DNA from: Burkholderiaceae bacterium
Lineage (GTDB): Bacteria; Pseudomonadota; Gammaproteobacteria; Burkholderiales; Burkholderiaceae
NCBI GenBank assembly: GCA_018261955.1
Contig: JAGTRK010000002.1
Span: forward strand, 124,001 to 188,000
Direction of reading: 5' to 3'
DNA length: 64,000 nt
In this document: in pieces, positions 45,455 to 54,013 of the stretch
How the letters are laid out: each line of letters begins with the position of its first letter
How positions within the stretch are numbered: position 1 is the stretch's first letter
Notes under the pieces: model-generated
Databases searched by the model: none
What the model was told of the DNA's origin: nothing
Seen by the model: only the letters and a program-made list of their open reading frames with translations
Position numbers and translations under genes: made by a program

Positions 45455-45538
45455 TTAACTGCGTGCATTAGGCGATTCTTTTATGACCTTGTCGATGATT
45501 TTATACTGGCCACCTGCCCATTTTAAAAATGGCTTCAT
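45455..45538 (-). pseudogene. dam: N-terminal stub of a Dam-type DNA adenine methyltransferase
   Basis: From ATG 45538 the minus strand encodes MKPFLKWAGGQYKIID and then 11 more residues before TAA at 45455-45457. FLKWAGGK/QY followed by I-I/L-D is the opening motif (AdoMet-binding motif I) of Dam and DpnM-type GATC methyltransferases. The rest of the enzyme, including the DPPY catalytic motif, is absent; the DpnI-like gene starts 76 bases later. It is best read as the residue of a dam gene replaced by the DpnI cassette. The stub is short, so chance is not excluded, but the motif match is specific. Confidence 0.7.
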
Positions 45539-45600
45539 GAATTTTCTAAATCTTGAATGTTTTCCAAGTGATCAATGCTTGGTATTAAATATGAATCCAT
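45535..45600 (-). other. Short ORF overlapping the dam stub, possible gene remnant
   Basis: ATG 45600 opens a 21-residue frame (MDSYLIPSIDHLENIQDLEN, then S) whose TGA overlaps the dam-stub ATG (ATGA). The frame is open upstream for a further 18 codons, almost to the ybaK stop. This looks like the 3' end of a gene once coupled to the methyltransferase, but I do not recognise it. No other gene is visible between 45380 and 45659. Confidence 0.3.
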
Positions 45601-45659
45601 TATAAATGAGAACTCGATAAAAATATGGTTAGAATATTCTTTACGTGATGAATTTCAAC

Positions 45660-46151
45660 TCACCCCACCAACCCCACCTCAACCGCCACCGCCGATAGGC
45701 AGCGGATAATCTCTTGCGGATTTAGACTCACCAAAAACCCGCGCTTGCCCCCATTGATGTAAATTTCAGGCAGCTCAAGTATGGTTCGCTCGATGTACGC
45801 AGGCATGGCTTTTTTGGTGCCAAATGGACTGGTGCCACCAACGAGAAATCCTGTGTGGCGGTTGGCGACTTCGGGTTTGCACGGTTCAACCTTTTTGCAG
45901 CCGATTTGCCGCGCGAGTTCTTTGGTCGAGACTTTGCAGTCGCCGTGCATGAGGATGATGAGGGGTTTGGTGTGTTCGTCTTTGAATACCAAGGTTTTGA
46001 TGACGGTATGTTCGGACACGCCCAATTCACGCGCCGATACGCCAGTGCCGCCGTGTTCTTTGTAGGCGTATAGATGTGGGGTGAACGCGATGTTGTGCGC
46101 CTTGAGAAATTGGGTCGCGGGGGTTTCGGGAGTGTGGGCGTGTTTGCTCAT
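45660..46151 (-). CDS. ybaK: Cys-tRNA(Pro)/aminoacyl-tRNA deacylase YbaK
   Basis: YbaK hydrolyses mischarged Cys-tRNA(Pro) in trans, guarding translation fidelity. The 163-residue protein has the INS/YbaK domain: VIKTLVFKDE, the LILMHGDCKVSTKELA helix and the catalytic-site GFLVGGTSPFGTKKAMPAYIE with its conserved GXXP loop and Lys. I start at ATG 46151 (MSKHAHTPETPATQFL), not at 46187. It reads toward the dam/DpnI region and lies downstream of gshA. Confidence 0.94.
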   Translation of the reverse strand: MSKHAHTPETPATQFLKAHNIAFTPHLYAYKEHGGTGVSARELGVSEHTVIKTLVFKDEHTKPLIILMHGDCKVSTKELARQIGCKKVEPCKPEVANRHTGFLVGGTSPFGTKKAMPAYIERTILELPEIYINGGKRGFLVSLNPQEIIRCLSAVAVEVGLVG

Positions 46152-46224
46152 GGTTGTATATGCGGCATAAAAATGGGATTGCGCCATTATCAGTTATCCC
46201 CGCAGGTTTTGTATTCGCGTCCTC

Positions 46225-46258
46225 TTTTGGAGATGGCGGGTCAAGCCCGCCATGACTC
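46225..46258. repeat. Short intergenic repeat between gshA and ybaK
   Basis: GGAGATGGCGGGTCAAGCCC followed by GCCATGACTC matches the right half of the element at 55756 (GGAGATTGCGGGTCAAAGCC then CGCAATGAC). It can fold as a short hairpin (GGCGGG...CCCGCC). Confidence 0.5.
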
Positions 46259-46262
46259 GGCA

Positions 46263-47552
46263 CTACACTTCTTCGCGTTCAGGATCGGTGCGCTCTAATT
46301 CCAACGATGCCGCGAGCATCGCCAAGCGTCCCACCACACCGTATTGATAAAAGCGGTTGTGCATGGTGTTGAGGTCTTCGGGGTCGTGCACGCGCTCACT
46401 GATGAAGGACAGTGGTTCAAAACGCATGCCCGATGAGTTGAGGTTTTCATCGTGGCCTTTTTCAGAGTTCGCGCGGTAGAATCCACCCACCACGTAGCGG
46501 TCTATCATATAGACCACTGGTTCGGTGGTGTGTCCGTCCCAACGTTCGATGGTGGGTACGCCCTCTTGAATCAGGAGGTCCTGGACTTCCAAGCCTTCTT
46601 TAATCACCGCCATTTTGTTGCGTTGTTTGCGGTTCAAGTCACGAATGTCGTCAGGCGAGCGCACGGTCATGATGCCCATGCCGTAGGTACCCGCATCGGC
46701 TTTGACGATGACGAATGGGTCGTCTTTGATGCCGTATTCTTTGTATTTTTTGGTGATTTTTTTTAATGTGGCTTCCACCGCGGTGGCGAGTTCATCCTCG
46801 CCTGCGCGCTCATGAAAGTCCACGCCGTTGACGTTGGTGTGGTAGGCGTTGAGCAGCCACGGGTCGATGCCGAGCATTTTGCCAAATTTTTTCGCCACTT
46901 CATCGTACGCAGTGAAGTGGGTGGATTTGCGGCGAACGGTCCAGCCTGCGTGCAGCGGCGGGAGTAAATGTTGCTCACGGATGTTTTCGAGTATCAGCGG
47001 TTGACCGCCTGATAGGTCGTTGTTGAGCAAGATGGTACACGGGTCAAATTTGCCGTGATCCAAGGTGATGCGCCGACCGTTGCGCTCCAATGGCTCGAGC
47101 GTGAGCGTTTCGCCATTGGTCAATTCGAGCACAGTCGGCTCGGTGATTTCGTCTGAGAGCGAACCCAAGCGGACGTTCAACCCCGTCAGACGCATGATTT
47201 TTGAGAGTTGCGCGACGTTCTGTAGGTAAAATTGGTTGCGTGTGTGTTTCTCAGGGATGATGAGTAGATTGCGCGCATCGGGGCAGTATTTTTCAATCGC
47301 CGCCATCGCCGCTTGGGTGGCGAGCGGAAACATTTCATCCGCGAGGTTGTTGAACCCACCTGGAAATAGGTTGGTATCCACGGGCGCGAGTTTGAATCCC
47401 GCATTGCGCACATCGACCGAGCTGTAAAACGGCGGCGTGTGTTCCTGCCACTCTAAACGAAACCAACGCTCAATCGTGGGCGTTGCGTCGAGCATTTTTG
47501 CTTCAAGTTCAGAGAGCGGGCCAGTGAGTGCGGTACGTAGGTGTGGAACCAT
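46263..47552 (-). CDS. gshA: Glutamate-cysteine ligase, proteobacterial ferrooxidans-type
   Basis: GshA makes gamma-glutamylcysteine, the first and limiting step of glutathione synthesis. The 429-residue protein belongs to the family first defined in Acidithiobacillus and common in Burkholderiales, distinct from E. coli GshA. Typical segments are PPFYSSVDVRNAGFKLAPVD, NLFPGGFNNL, FVIVKADAGTYGMGIMTV (ATP-grasp-like glycine loop) and YMIDRYVVGGFYRANSEKG. Start ATG 47552 has AAAGGCAC upstream. gshB lies 4.5 kb downstream, separated by ybaK, the DpnI region and katG. Confidence 0.93.
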   Translation of the reverse strand: MVPHLRTALTGPLSELEAKMLDATPTIERWFRLEWQEHTPPFYSSVDVRNAGFKLAPVDTNLFPGGFNNLADEMFPLATQAAMAAIEKYCPDARNLLIIPEKHTRNQFYLQNVAQLSKIMRLTGLNVRLGSLSDEITEPTVLELTNGETLTLEPLERNGRRITLDHGKFDPCTILLNNDLSGGQPLILENIREQHLLPPLHAGWTVRRKSTHFTAYDEVAKKFGKMLGIDPWLLNAYHTNVNGVDFHERAGEDELATAVEATLKKITKKYKEYGIKDDPFVIVKADAGTYGMGIMTVRSPDDIRDLNRKQRNKMAVIKEGLEVQDLLIQEGVPTIERWDGHTTEPVVYMIDRYVVGGFYRANSEKGHDENLNSSGMRFEPLSFISERVHDPEDLNTMHNRFYQYGVVGRLAMLAASLELERTDPEREEV

Positions 47553-47656
47553 GATGTGCCTTTTTGGGTCGGTTCAATAATAATGTGTCTAATGTAGATT
47601 GGGGCTAAGGTTGAGAATTCAAGATGCCTATGAATTCACACCGTACAGGCATGGGA

Positions 47657-47682
47657 TGAAAATGGCGGCAATGCGCCGCCAT
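47657..47682 (-). terminator. Terminator after slyD
   Basis: On the minus strand ATGGCGGC and GCCGCCAT form an eight-pair stem with a 5-base loop followed by TTTTC. It lies 14 bases after the slyD stop. Confidence 0.65.
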
Positions 47683-47695
47683 GTTTCTGAGGGTA

Positions 47696-48178
47696 TCAAT
47701 GGTGATGACCATCGCCGCCGTGGGCGTGACCGTGGTCTAATTCTTCGGTGGTCGCTTCACGCACCGATTCGACTTTCACCGCGAAGTGTAGGGTTTCACC
47801 CGCCAAAGGATGGTTGGCATCGACGGTGACAAAGTCATCGGCAATCGCAGTGACCACAACCGACATTGGGCCTTCAGGCGATTCGCCGTGCAACTGCATA
47901 CCGACTGCCAAATCAGGGATGTTGCCAAACACTTCGCGCGGTACTTGCTGAATCGCTTCTTCGACGCGTGCGCCATAGGCATCTTCGGGCGCGATGGTGA
48001 CGTTCAACTCGTCGCCTGCTTTTTTGCCCAATAACGCATTTTCCAACCCTGGGATGATTTGGTGGTGACCGTGCAAATACATCAAAGCTTCGCGACCATC
48101 GGAGGTGTCAACGACATTGCCTGCATCGTTGGTCAATGTGTAATGAATGTTTACAACTGAATTTTCGGAAATTTGCAT
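47696..48178 (-). CDS. slyD: FKBP-type prolyl isomerase SlyD
   Basis: SlyD is a cytoplasmic peptidyl-prolyl isomerase, chaperone and nickel-binding protein. The 160-residue product has the SlyD FKBP core (YTLTNDAGNVVDTSDGREALMYLHGHHQIIPGLENALLGKKAG), the inserted-flap region (PEDAYGARVEEAIQQVPRE) and a short His-rich metal tail (HGHAHGGDGHHH). The tail is shorter than in E. coli SlyD. It is monocistronic with its own terminator. Confidence 0.95.
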   Translation of the reverse strand: MQISENSVVNIHYTLTNDAGNVVDTSDGREALMYLHGHHQIIPGLENALLGKKAGDELNVTIAPEDAYGARVEEAIQQVPREVFGNIPDLAVGMQLHGESPEGPMSVVVTAIADDFVTVDANHPLAGETLHFAVKVESVREATTEELDHGHAHGGDGHHH

Positions 48179-48343
48179 GGTGTCCTCAGAGTATGCGTTA
48201 ATCGAGCGGGCATTATAAAGGAAAACCCGTATTTAGATATGAAATCCGAGTGAAAGTGTTTCAAGCAACCCCATTAAGAAATACGTCCAATCAGTGCGTT
48301 TCAGTCACAATCCAATGATTTTGAAACGATTTTTGAGTTGGAG

Positions 48344-49552
48344 TTACTGAAGCGTGTTGGTATCAATCGGCGTGCCGATGTCTTTTTGCGTGCGCAGTTT
48401 GTGTTTTTTGCGTTGATGGCGCACGAGTTGCTCGGCCACACGTTCGTGCCATGAATTTTTGCGCAACACCAACCAACGCGGCGATTTAAACTGCACCATG
48501 CGCCGATACAGCCAAATGTACACCACCACAAACCCCAGTGCCACCCACATCAGCGCGGCGGTGTTTGACCAGAGCAACACCGCAGGTATCACAGTAAGCA
48601 GCGTCATGCCCCACAAATACGGTGCGGTCATTGAGTTGCGCTGTGTGCGCACGTGCGTGTCTGGGTCGCGTATCATCCAACGCACAAGGCGTTTATACAC
48701 CATCATGTGAAAATGCAGACCGTCAGGTTCGCCTGGGGATTGCCCGCGCAGCATTTTTTTACGATAAATCGAAAACAGCGTTTCCCACACAGGGTAGAGC
48801 ATCAGCACCAAAGGAAACCAAGGCGATACCGTGGTATTGCGTTCAATCAACAGCACAGAGAGCACGCCGAGCACAAAACCCCACAAATACGCACCGCCAT
48901 CGCCCGCAAAAATCATGCCGCGTGGAAAATTCCACACCCAAAATCCCAAGGTCGCGCCGAACAAGCCACACGCGACTGCCAACACTTGATAATCCGCCAC
49001 TTTAAACGCCACATAGGCAATTGCGGCGGTCATCATCAGTACCACCATGCCCGCCAAACCGTTGTAGCCATCGATGATGTTGACCGCATGCGCCACGCCG
49101 CCGACCGCAAACATCGTAAACAACAACGAAAAAATCGAAATAGCCAGTAAGGCATCTAACCCGGGAACCGCGACATAGGTAATTCGCGCATCAAGCAACC
49201 ACCACGCCAAACCCGCCGAGACAAAACTGGCGAGTAATCGTTCGCGCGGGCCAACTTTCTTGGTTAAATCTTCAATCAACCCCCCCGCAAACGCGGGGAT
49301 TAAGCAGACAATAAAAATCACCCACCAGAGCCATCTTATCGGTGCAATACTCGATGACACCAGCGCGGCGACCAATAAACCCGCGAAAATCGGAATGCCA
49401 CCGACGCGTGGCGTGCTCTGCGCATGAAATTTTTGTGGCCCCTTGTGCTCATGCGCATCGTAGGTCAAATGCGCGTGCATGTGCGCGTAATGCAGCAACC
49501 AAACGGTGACTGCAAAACTAATGACCAATGCACTGATGAGGGTTAACAACAT
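48344..49552 (-). CDS. WecA/MraY-type undecaprenyl-phosphate glycosyltransferase
   Basis: Such proteins transfer a sugar-1-phosphate to undecaprenyl phosphate at the inner membrane to start a surface polysaccharide. The 402-residue protein has about eleven helices and the family motifs RVGGIPIFAG, FAGGLIEDLTKK (the Mg-binding acidic pair region), AHAVNIIDGYNGLAG, FPRGMIFAGDGGAYLWG and the sugar-specificity loop GLHFHMMVYKRLVRW. The HxHxxxYKR loop resembles WecA-like enzymes more than MraY. A basic C-terminal tail extends past the last helix. It stands alone without other polysaccharide genes, so the product is unknown. Confidence 0.88.
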   Translation of the reverse strand: MLLTLISALVISFAVTVWLLHYAHMHAHLTYDAHEHKGPQKFHAQSTPRVGGIPIFAGLLVAALVSSSIAPIRWLWWVIFIVCLIPAFAGGLIEDLTKKVGPRERLLASFVSAGLAWWLLDARITYVAVPGLDALLAISIFSLLFTMFAVGGVAHAVNIIDGYNGLAGMVVLMMTAAIAYVAFKVADYQVLAVACGLFGATLGFWVWNFPRGMIFAGDGGAYLWGFVLGVLSVLLIERNTTVSPWFPLVLMLYPVWETLFSIYRKKMLRGQSPGEPDGLHFHMMVYKRLVRWMIRDPDTHVRTQRNSMTAPYLWGMTLLTVIPAVLLWSNTAALMWVALGFVVVYIWLYRRMVQFKSPRWLVLRKNSWHERVAEQLVRHQRKKHKLRTQKDIGTPIDTNTLQ

Positions 49553-49734
49553 GCGCGACCTTTGTGAAACATGTTTGTGCGCTGATGACGCACGACGTTG
49601 AACTGTGTTTAAAAACAGAATGTCATTGTACTCTACAGAAACGCGTTAAACCACAATGCAATGATTCAATCATGAGTTTTGATTCCATCCTGTGGTTTGA
49701 TGGGCACTGCTTGCGGATAGGCGACAAAAATAGA

Positions 49735-49773
49735 CGACAAAAAACCCCGTAAACACGGATGTTTGCGGGGTTT
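49735..49773 (-). terminator. Terminator after tRNA-Lys
   Basis: On the minus strand AAACCCCG...CGGGGTTT (49766-49773 with 49742-49749) is extended by inner A/T pairs and followed by six T. Confidence 0.8.
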
Positions 49774-49803
49774 GTTTGCTGACAAAAAACGCTGTGCCAA
49801 ATA

Positions 49804-49879
49804 TGGTAGGTCGTGCGTGATTCGAACACGCGACCATCGGATTAAAAGTCCGGTGCTCTACCAGCTGAGCTAACGACCC
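49804..49879 (-). tRNA. tRNA-Lys (anticodon UUU)
   Basis: A 76-base gene on the minus strand: acceptor GGGTCGT pairs with ACGACCT (one G-T), D-arm TAGCTCAGCTGGTAGAGC, anticodon loop CTTTTAA with anticodon TTT, T-arm GCGTGTTCGAATCACGC, and encoded CCA at the 3' end. A consensus promoter and a terminator flank it. Confidence 0.97.
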
Positions 49880-49895
49880 ATAAAATTAGAACGAA

Positions 49896-49925
49896 ATTAT
49901 ACCGCTTGTTTTTAGAGTGTGTCAA
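49896..49925 (-). promoter_or_regulatory. Promoter of tRNA-Lys
   Basis: On the minus strand a perfect TTGACA (49925-49920), an 18-base spacer and a perfect TATAAT (49901-49896), 17 bases before the tRNA 5' end. Confidence 0.8.
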
Positions 49926-50232
49926 TAGTGTTTTGAATTTTTTGCTGTGCGATTTGAGGTTTTTTTGATTTTTTAATTTGCTTGCGCTTGTGCGAGTTGA
50001 GGGGGACTTCAGAACTGTGGCGGTTTTGTCGCGTTGATAATGAAATGGCAACGGCTTGGCTGTACGCGTTTTGATTAAACACGGATGCGCTTGGGTAATT
50101 CTGCGGCGATGTGGTGCAAAAAACAGTACAATAGCCCATTAAAAAATATGCCCACAGGTCGATTTCCCGAATCAATGGATGGGGTGGGTTTAAACCAAGT
50201 ATAAACACGCAGCATGAGCGAATTTAAAAACT
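49926..50232. other. Gene-free gap between tRNA-Lys and dnaB
   Basis: I find no supported gene here. The first half is T-rich on the plus strand. A candidate -10 (TACAAT, 50127-50132) without a clear -35 may serve dnaB, implying a leader of about 95 bases that shows no strong hairpin. Confidence 0.5.
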
Positions 50233-51654
50233 ATGAATAATATTGTGATGGATGATGATTTGTCGCTGTTGCGCACGCCGCCGCATTCTGTCGAGGCGGA
50301 GCAATCGGTCTTGGGCGGCTTGATGTTGGACAATTTGGCGTGGGATAAAATCAACGATATTGTCCACGAGGATGATTTTTATCGTTTTGACCATCGGGTG
50401 ATTTTTAAAACCATTGTGGGTTTGATGGAGAAAGACCATCCAGCCGATGTGTTGACGGTGTTTGAATCTTTGCAAAATCAAGGGCGGCTCGATGATGTCG
50501 GCGGTATGTCGTATCTGAACGCATTGGCAACGGGCGTGTCGTCAGCCGTGAATATTCGCCGCTATGCCGAGATTGTGCGTGACCGCAGTTTGTTGCGCAA
50601 ACTGATTTCGGCTTCGGACAATATTGCCGAATCCGCGCTCAGTCCGCAGGGACGCGATACCAATGAAATCATCGATTCGGCTGAAAAGGCGATTTTACAA
50701 GTCTCGCAAGACGGTCAACGCGGCAACAATGAATTTTTAGAATTGCCCGTGGTGCTCTCGGATGTATTGCAAACGATTAACGAGTTGCACGAGCGTGAGC
50801 ATTTGGACGACGTCACGGGCGTGAGCACGGGGTTTATCGCCTTGGACAAAATCACTTCGGGCTTGCAAAAAGGCGATTTGGTGATTGTCGCAGGTCGTCC
50901 GTCTATGGGTAAAACCTCGTTTGCGATGAATATGGCGGAGCACATTGCGATTGAAGAGGGCTTGCCCGTGGCGGTGTTTTCGATGGAGATGGGCGCGGAG
51001 CAACTCGGTATGCGTGTGCTCGGCTCGGTGGGGCGCATCAATCAAAATCATTTGCGCACGGGGAAACTCACCGATGAAGATTGGGAGCATTTGACCGTGG
51101 CGATTGAGAAAACCCGCGACACGCAATTGTTCATTGATGAATCGCCCGGACTGACGGCTTTGGAGTTGCGCTCGCGCGCACGTCGCTTGCACCGCACCTG
51201 CGGCGGCTTGGGCATGATTATGGTTGATTATATTCAGTTGATGAGTGGTGCGGCTTCCAATAATTTTGAAAATCGCCAATCGCAAATATCTGAGATTTCC
51301 CGTGGCTTAAAATCTTTGGCGCGTGAGTTGGATTGTCCCGTGGTGGCTCTGTCGCAACTCTCGCGTGCAGTGGAAAGCCGCCCAGACAAACGCCCATTGA
51401 TGTCGGACATTCGTGAATCGGGTGCGATTGAGCAGGATGCGGACATCATTATGTTTGTGTATCGCGAGGAATACTATTTACAAAAAGATGGCGACTCAGC
51501 CAACCAAGCCAAACTCGAAGAAGCCAAAGGCAAAGCAGACATCATCATTGGCAAACATCGCAATGGCGCAACAGGTGTGATTAAACTGGCATTTCACGGC
51601 GAGTTCACGCGCTTTGATAATTTGGCTTATAGTGGCGATTATGCCGATTATTAA
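50233..51654 (+). CDS. dnaB: Replicative DNA helicase DnaB
   Basis: DnaB is the hexameric 5'-3' helicase of the replication fork. The 473-residue protein has the N-terminal DnaG-interacting domain (PPHSVEAEQSVLGGLMLDN), a linker, and the RecA-like domain with Walker A AGRPSMGKTSFAMN, Walker B MIMVDYIQLMSG and the arginine finger region GKHRNGATGVIKLAFHG. There is no intein. In many relatives it sits behind rplI; here it is followed by a metallophosphoesterase gene. Confidence 0.97.
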   Translation: MNNIVMDDDLSLLRTPPHSVEAEQSVLGGLMLDNLAWDKINDIVHEDDFYRFDHRVIFKTIVGLMEKDHPADVLTVFESLQNQGRLDDVGGMSYLNALATGVSSAVNIRRYAEIVRDRSLLRKLISASDNIAESALSPQGRDTNEIIDSAEKAILQVSQDGQRGNNEFLELPVVLSDVLQTINELHEREHLDDVTGVSTGFIALDKITSGLQKGDLVIVAGRPSMGKTSFAMNMAEHIAIEEGLPVAVFSMEMGAEQLGMRVLGSVGRINQNHLRTGKLTDEDWEHLTVAIEKTRDTQLFIDESPGLTALELRSRARRLHRTCGGLGMIMVDYIQLMSGAASNNFENRQSQISEISRGLKSLARELDCPVVALSQLSRAVESRPDKRPLMSDIRESGAIEQDADIIMFVYREEYYLQKDGDSANQAKLEEAKGKADIIIGKHRNGATGVIKLAFHGEFTRFDNLAYSGDYADY

Positions 51655-51677
51655 GACAAATTAAGAGGGCCGTGACG

Positions 51678-52883
51678 ATGGTGTACGCCATTCCACTGTT
51701 GTTGAGTGTGTTGTTGTGTGCGCTCGCCTATTATGTTGGGCGCAGATTGATCGACCCGAGTTGGTCTGAGGGTGTTCGCTTAACGCTTTGGGTGATACTC
51801 ATCGTGATGGCGGCGTGTGTGCCGCTGCTGTTTGTGTTTCGCCGCTTTGCGTTTTTGCACCAAGATTCAATCATCCTTCAGGGAATGCAGTACGCGCTGG
51901 GCTTGTACACCATCGTGGTGTTTATGACTGTTGCGCGTGATGTGTTTCTAATTGTGATTGCAGCAATTCAAGCCATCCAATCTGCTTTTAAAAAATCCAA
52001 TCAAACTTTTCAGCCCTACGCCGCTTATCAAAAGCAATTGCAACGGCGCGCGTTTCTCTCGCAGGCAACGCGCATGGGCACGTTGATGGGCTCGGCGGGG
52101 ATTTTTGGACGTGCCGCGTTTCGGGCAAATAACGCTCAGCCCACAGTTGTCAGCTGTGATATTGCGATTGACAATTTGCCTGTCGCATTAGACGGCGTGC
52201 GAATCGTGCAAATTTCCGATTTACATGCCGGTCAAATTCACCACGCCGCACCGCTGATTGAGTCGATTGTTAAAGCGGTTCAAGAACTTCAGCCTGACAT
52301 TATTGCCATGACAGGAGATATGACCGATGGCGTGGTGGCGCAATTGCGCGCGCAACTTGCGCCATTGGCGCAGCTCAAAGGCAAATACGGGCAGTATTTC
52401 GTGACGGGCAATCATGAGTATTACACCGACACCGCTGAGAACTGGCTGGCGCATTGGGGGCAATTGGGCTTTACCACTTTACAAAATCAGCACCAAGTGT
52501 TGCAGATTAACGGCGCGTCTTTGGTCATCGCGGGCGTGCACGATTTCCGTTCGAGTAAACGCCATGCAACGCATGTATGCAGCCCACAATTGGCTCTGCG
52601 CGATGCGCCTGATGCCACCACCATTCTGTTGGCGCACCATCCCGATACGGCGCATTTGACCGAGGATGTGCGCGTGGATGTGCAATTGTCAGGGCACACT
52701 CACGGTGGGCAGTACTTCCCTGGAACCTTATTGGTGCGTTGGGTGCACAAATTCAATATTGGTTTGAACCCTTATCGCAACGGCTGGGTCTATGTCAATT
52801 CGGGTACGGGGTACTGGGGCTCCGCGCTGCGCTCAACCGATGTGGTCAGTGAAATCAGTCTGCTTACCCTCAGACGAGCCTAA
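51678..52883 (+). CDS. Membrane-anchored metallophosphoesterase
   Basis: A 401-residue protein with three or four N-terminal helices (residues 1-105), then a calcineurin-like phosphoesterase domain with all metal-binding motifs: ISDLHAGQIH, TGDMTDG, VTGNHEYY, LAHHPD and LSGHTHGGQ. This YkuE/YaeI-like group includes enzymes acting on UDP-sugars or lipids, but the substrate here is unknown. I choose ATG 51678 because the GAGG site is nine bases upstream; a GTG at 51672 would be only three bases away. It follows dnaB by 23 bases and may be cotranscribed. Confidence 0.87.
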   Translation: MVYAIPLLLSVLLCALAYYVGRRLIDPSWSEGVRLTLWVILIVMAACVPLLFVFRRFAFLHQDSIILQGMQYALGLYTIVVFMTVARDVFLIVIAAIQAIQSAFKKSNQTFQPYAAYQKQLQRRAFLSQATRMGTLMGSAGIFGRAAFRANNAQPTVVSCDIAIDNLPVALDGVRIVQISDLHAGQIHHAAPLIESIVKAVQELQPDIIAMTGDMTDGVVAQLRAQLAPLAQLKGKYGQYFVTGNHEYYTDTAENWLAHWGQLGFTTLQNQHQVLQINGASLVIAGVHDFRSSKRHATHVCSPQLALRDAPDATTILLAHHPDTAHLTEDVRVDVQLSGHTHGGQYFPGTLLVRWVHKFNIGLNPYRNGWVYVNSGTGYWGSALRSTDVVSEISLLTLRRA

Positions 52884-53024
52884 TGTTGCCACAACATACA
52901 TGTTGGTGCTCAACTGACACAAGCATGTAACTTGTATTGATTCCATTGATAAAAATTCGCCGACCACCCGAATGACGCGAACGCCTTATACTATTGGTTT
53001 TCTTGCACGGATGTCATCTCTTTT

Positions 53025-53951
53025 ATGAACGCTACCCACCCCACTGCCGACAAACATTTCAAAACCTATGTGTTGCTCATACTGACCAATTTGGTGTGGG
53101 GCAGCACTTGGGTGGTGGCGAAGTTGTTGACTGCGCAAGTGCCGCCGTTGACTGCTTCGGCGGTGCGTTTTTTAATGGCAACCCTCGCGTTGGCGGTGTT
53201 GGTGCGATTGTATGAAGGGCGCATTCCCTCGTTACCCCGCACCGATCGACGCGTGGTTCTGGGCATGGGCTTGACGGGGATTTTTTTGTACAGCCTGTGT
53301 TTTCTCATCGGTTTGAAATTCACTTCAGCGGGGCGCGGCGCGCTCATCATCGCGCTCAATCCTGCGGTGATTGCATTGGCGGCGTGGTTGATTTACCAAG
53401 AGGTGATGACCCCGATCAAAGGTTTGGGCATTGCCTTGGCATTGATTGGCTGTGTGTGGGTGGTCGGCAATGGGCATCCGATGAAACTGCTACAAGGTGA
53501 GGTCGGCTGGGGTGAATTGCTGATTGTGGGTTGCGTGTTGGCGTGGGCGGTTTATACCTTCATCAGCCGCCGTGCCAGTGGCATGGTCTCACCTGTGGTG
53601 ATGAACTTTTATGCGTGTTTGGTCGGTGGTGTGTCGCTCTCGGTGGCGGCCTTGTTCGAGTCACCGTGGCGCATCTTGCCACACATGGGTTGGCAGTCTT
53701 GGGCGCAGTTGGCGTATTTGGCCTTTTTTGCCACGGCATTGAGTTACACATGGTATTTGAGCGCGGTGAAAACTTTGGGCGCGGGGCGCACGGCTTTATT
53801 TACCAATCTCACGCCTCTGTCGGGCGTATTGATGGGCGCGTGGTTCATCGGCGAGCGTTTGCCGTGGGCGGTTTTGGCTGGCGGCGCGGTCACGATTGTG
53901 GGCGTGGGTTTGACGATTTGGGCCGATTATCGCTACAAACAGTTGCACTAA
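53025..53951 (+). CDS. EamA/DMT-family transporter
   Basis: A 308-residue inner-membrane protein with ten predicted helices as two EamA repeats. The first starts LTNLVWGSTWVVAKLL with the PPLTASAVRFLMA segment, the second LIVGCVLAWAVYTFISRRASG. RhaT/YdcZ-like drug/metabolite exporters of this family move amino acids or other small molecules; the substrate cannot be deduced. A TATACT -10-like hexamer lies about 40 bases upstream. It is followed by the acyltransferase gene after a 62-base gap with its own TATAAT. Confidence 0.88.
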   Translation: MNATHPTADKHFKTYVLLILTNLVWGSTWVVAKLLTAQVPPLTASAVRFLMATLALAVLVRLYEGRIPSLPRTDRRVVLGMGLTGIFLYSLCFLIGLKFTSAGRGALIIALNPAVIALAAWLIYQEVMTPIKGLGIALALIGCVWVVGNGHPMKLLQGEVGWGELLIVGCVLAWAVYTFISRRASGMVSPVVMNFYACLVGGVSLSVAALFESPWRILPHMGWQSWAQLAYLAFFATALSYTWYLSAVKTLGAGRTALFTNLTPLSGVLMGAWFIGERLPWAVLAGGAVTIVGVGLTIWADYRYKQLH

Positions 53952-54013
53952 GCTTGGGCAAACGCGCTGTCAACTTGCCTTATAATGAACGTATCAATTG
54001 AATTTTTGGAGGA

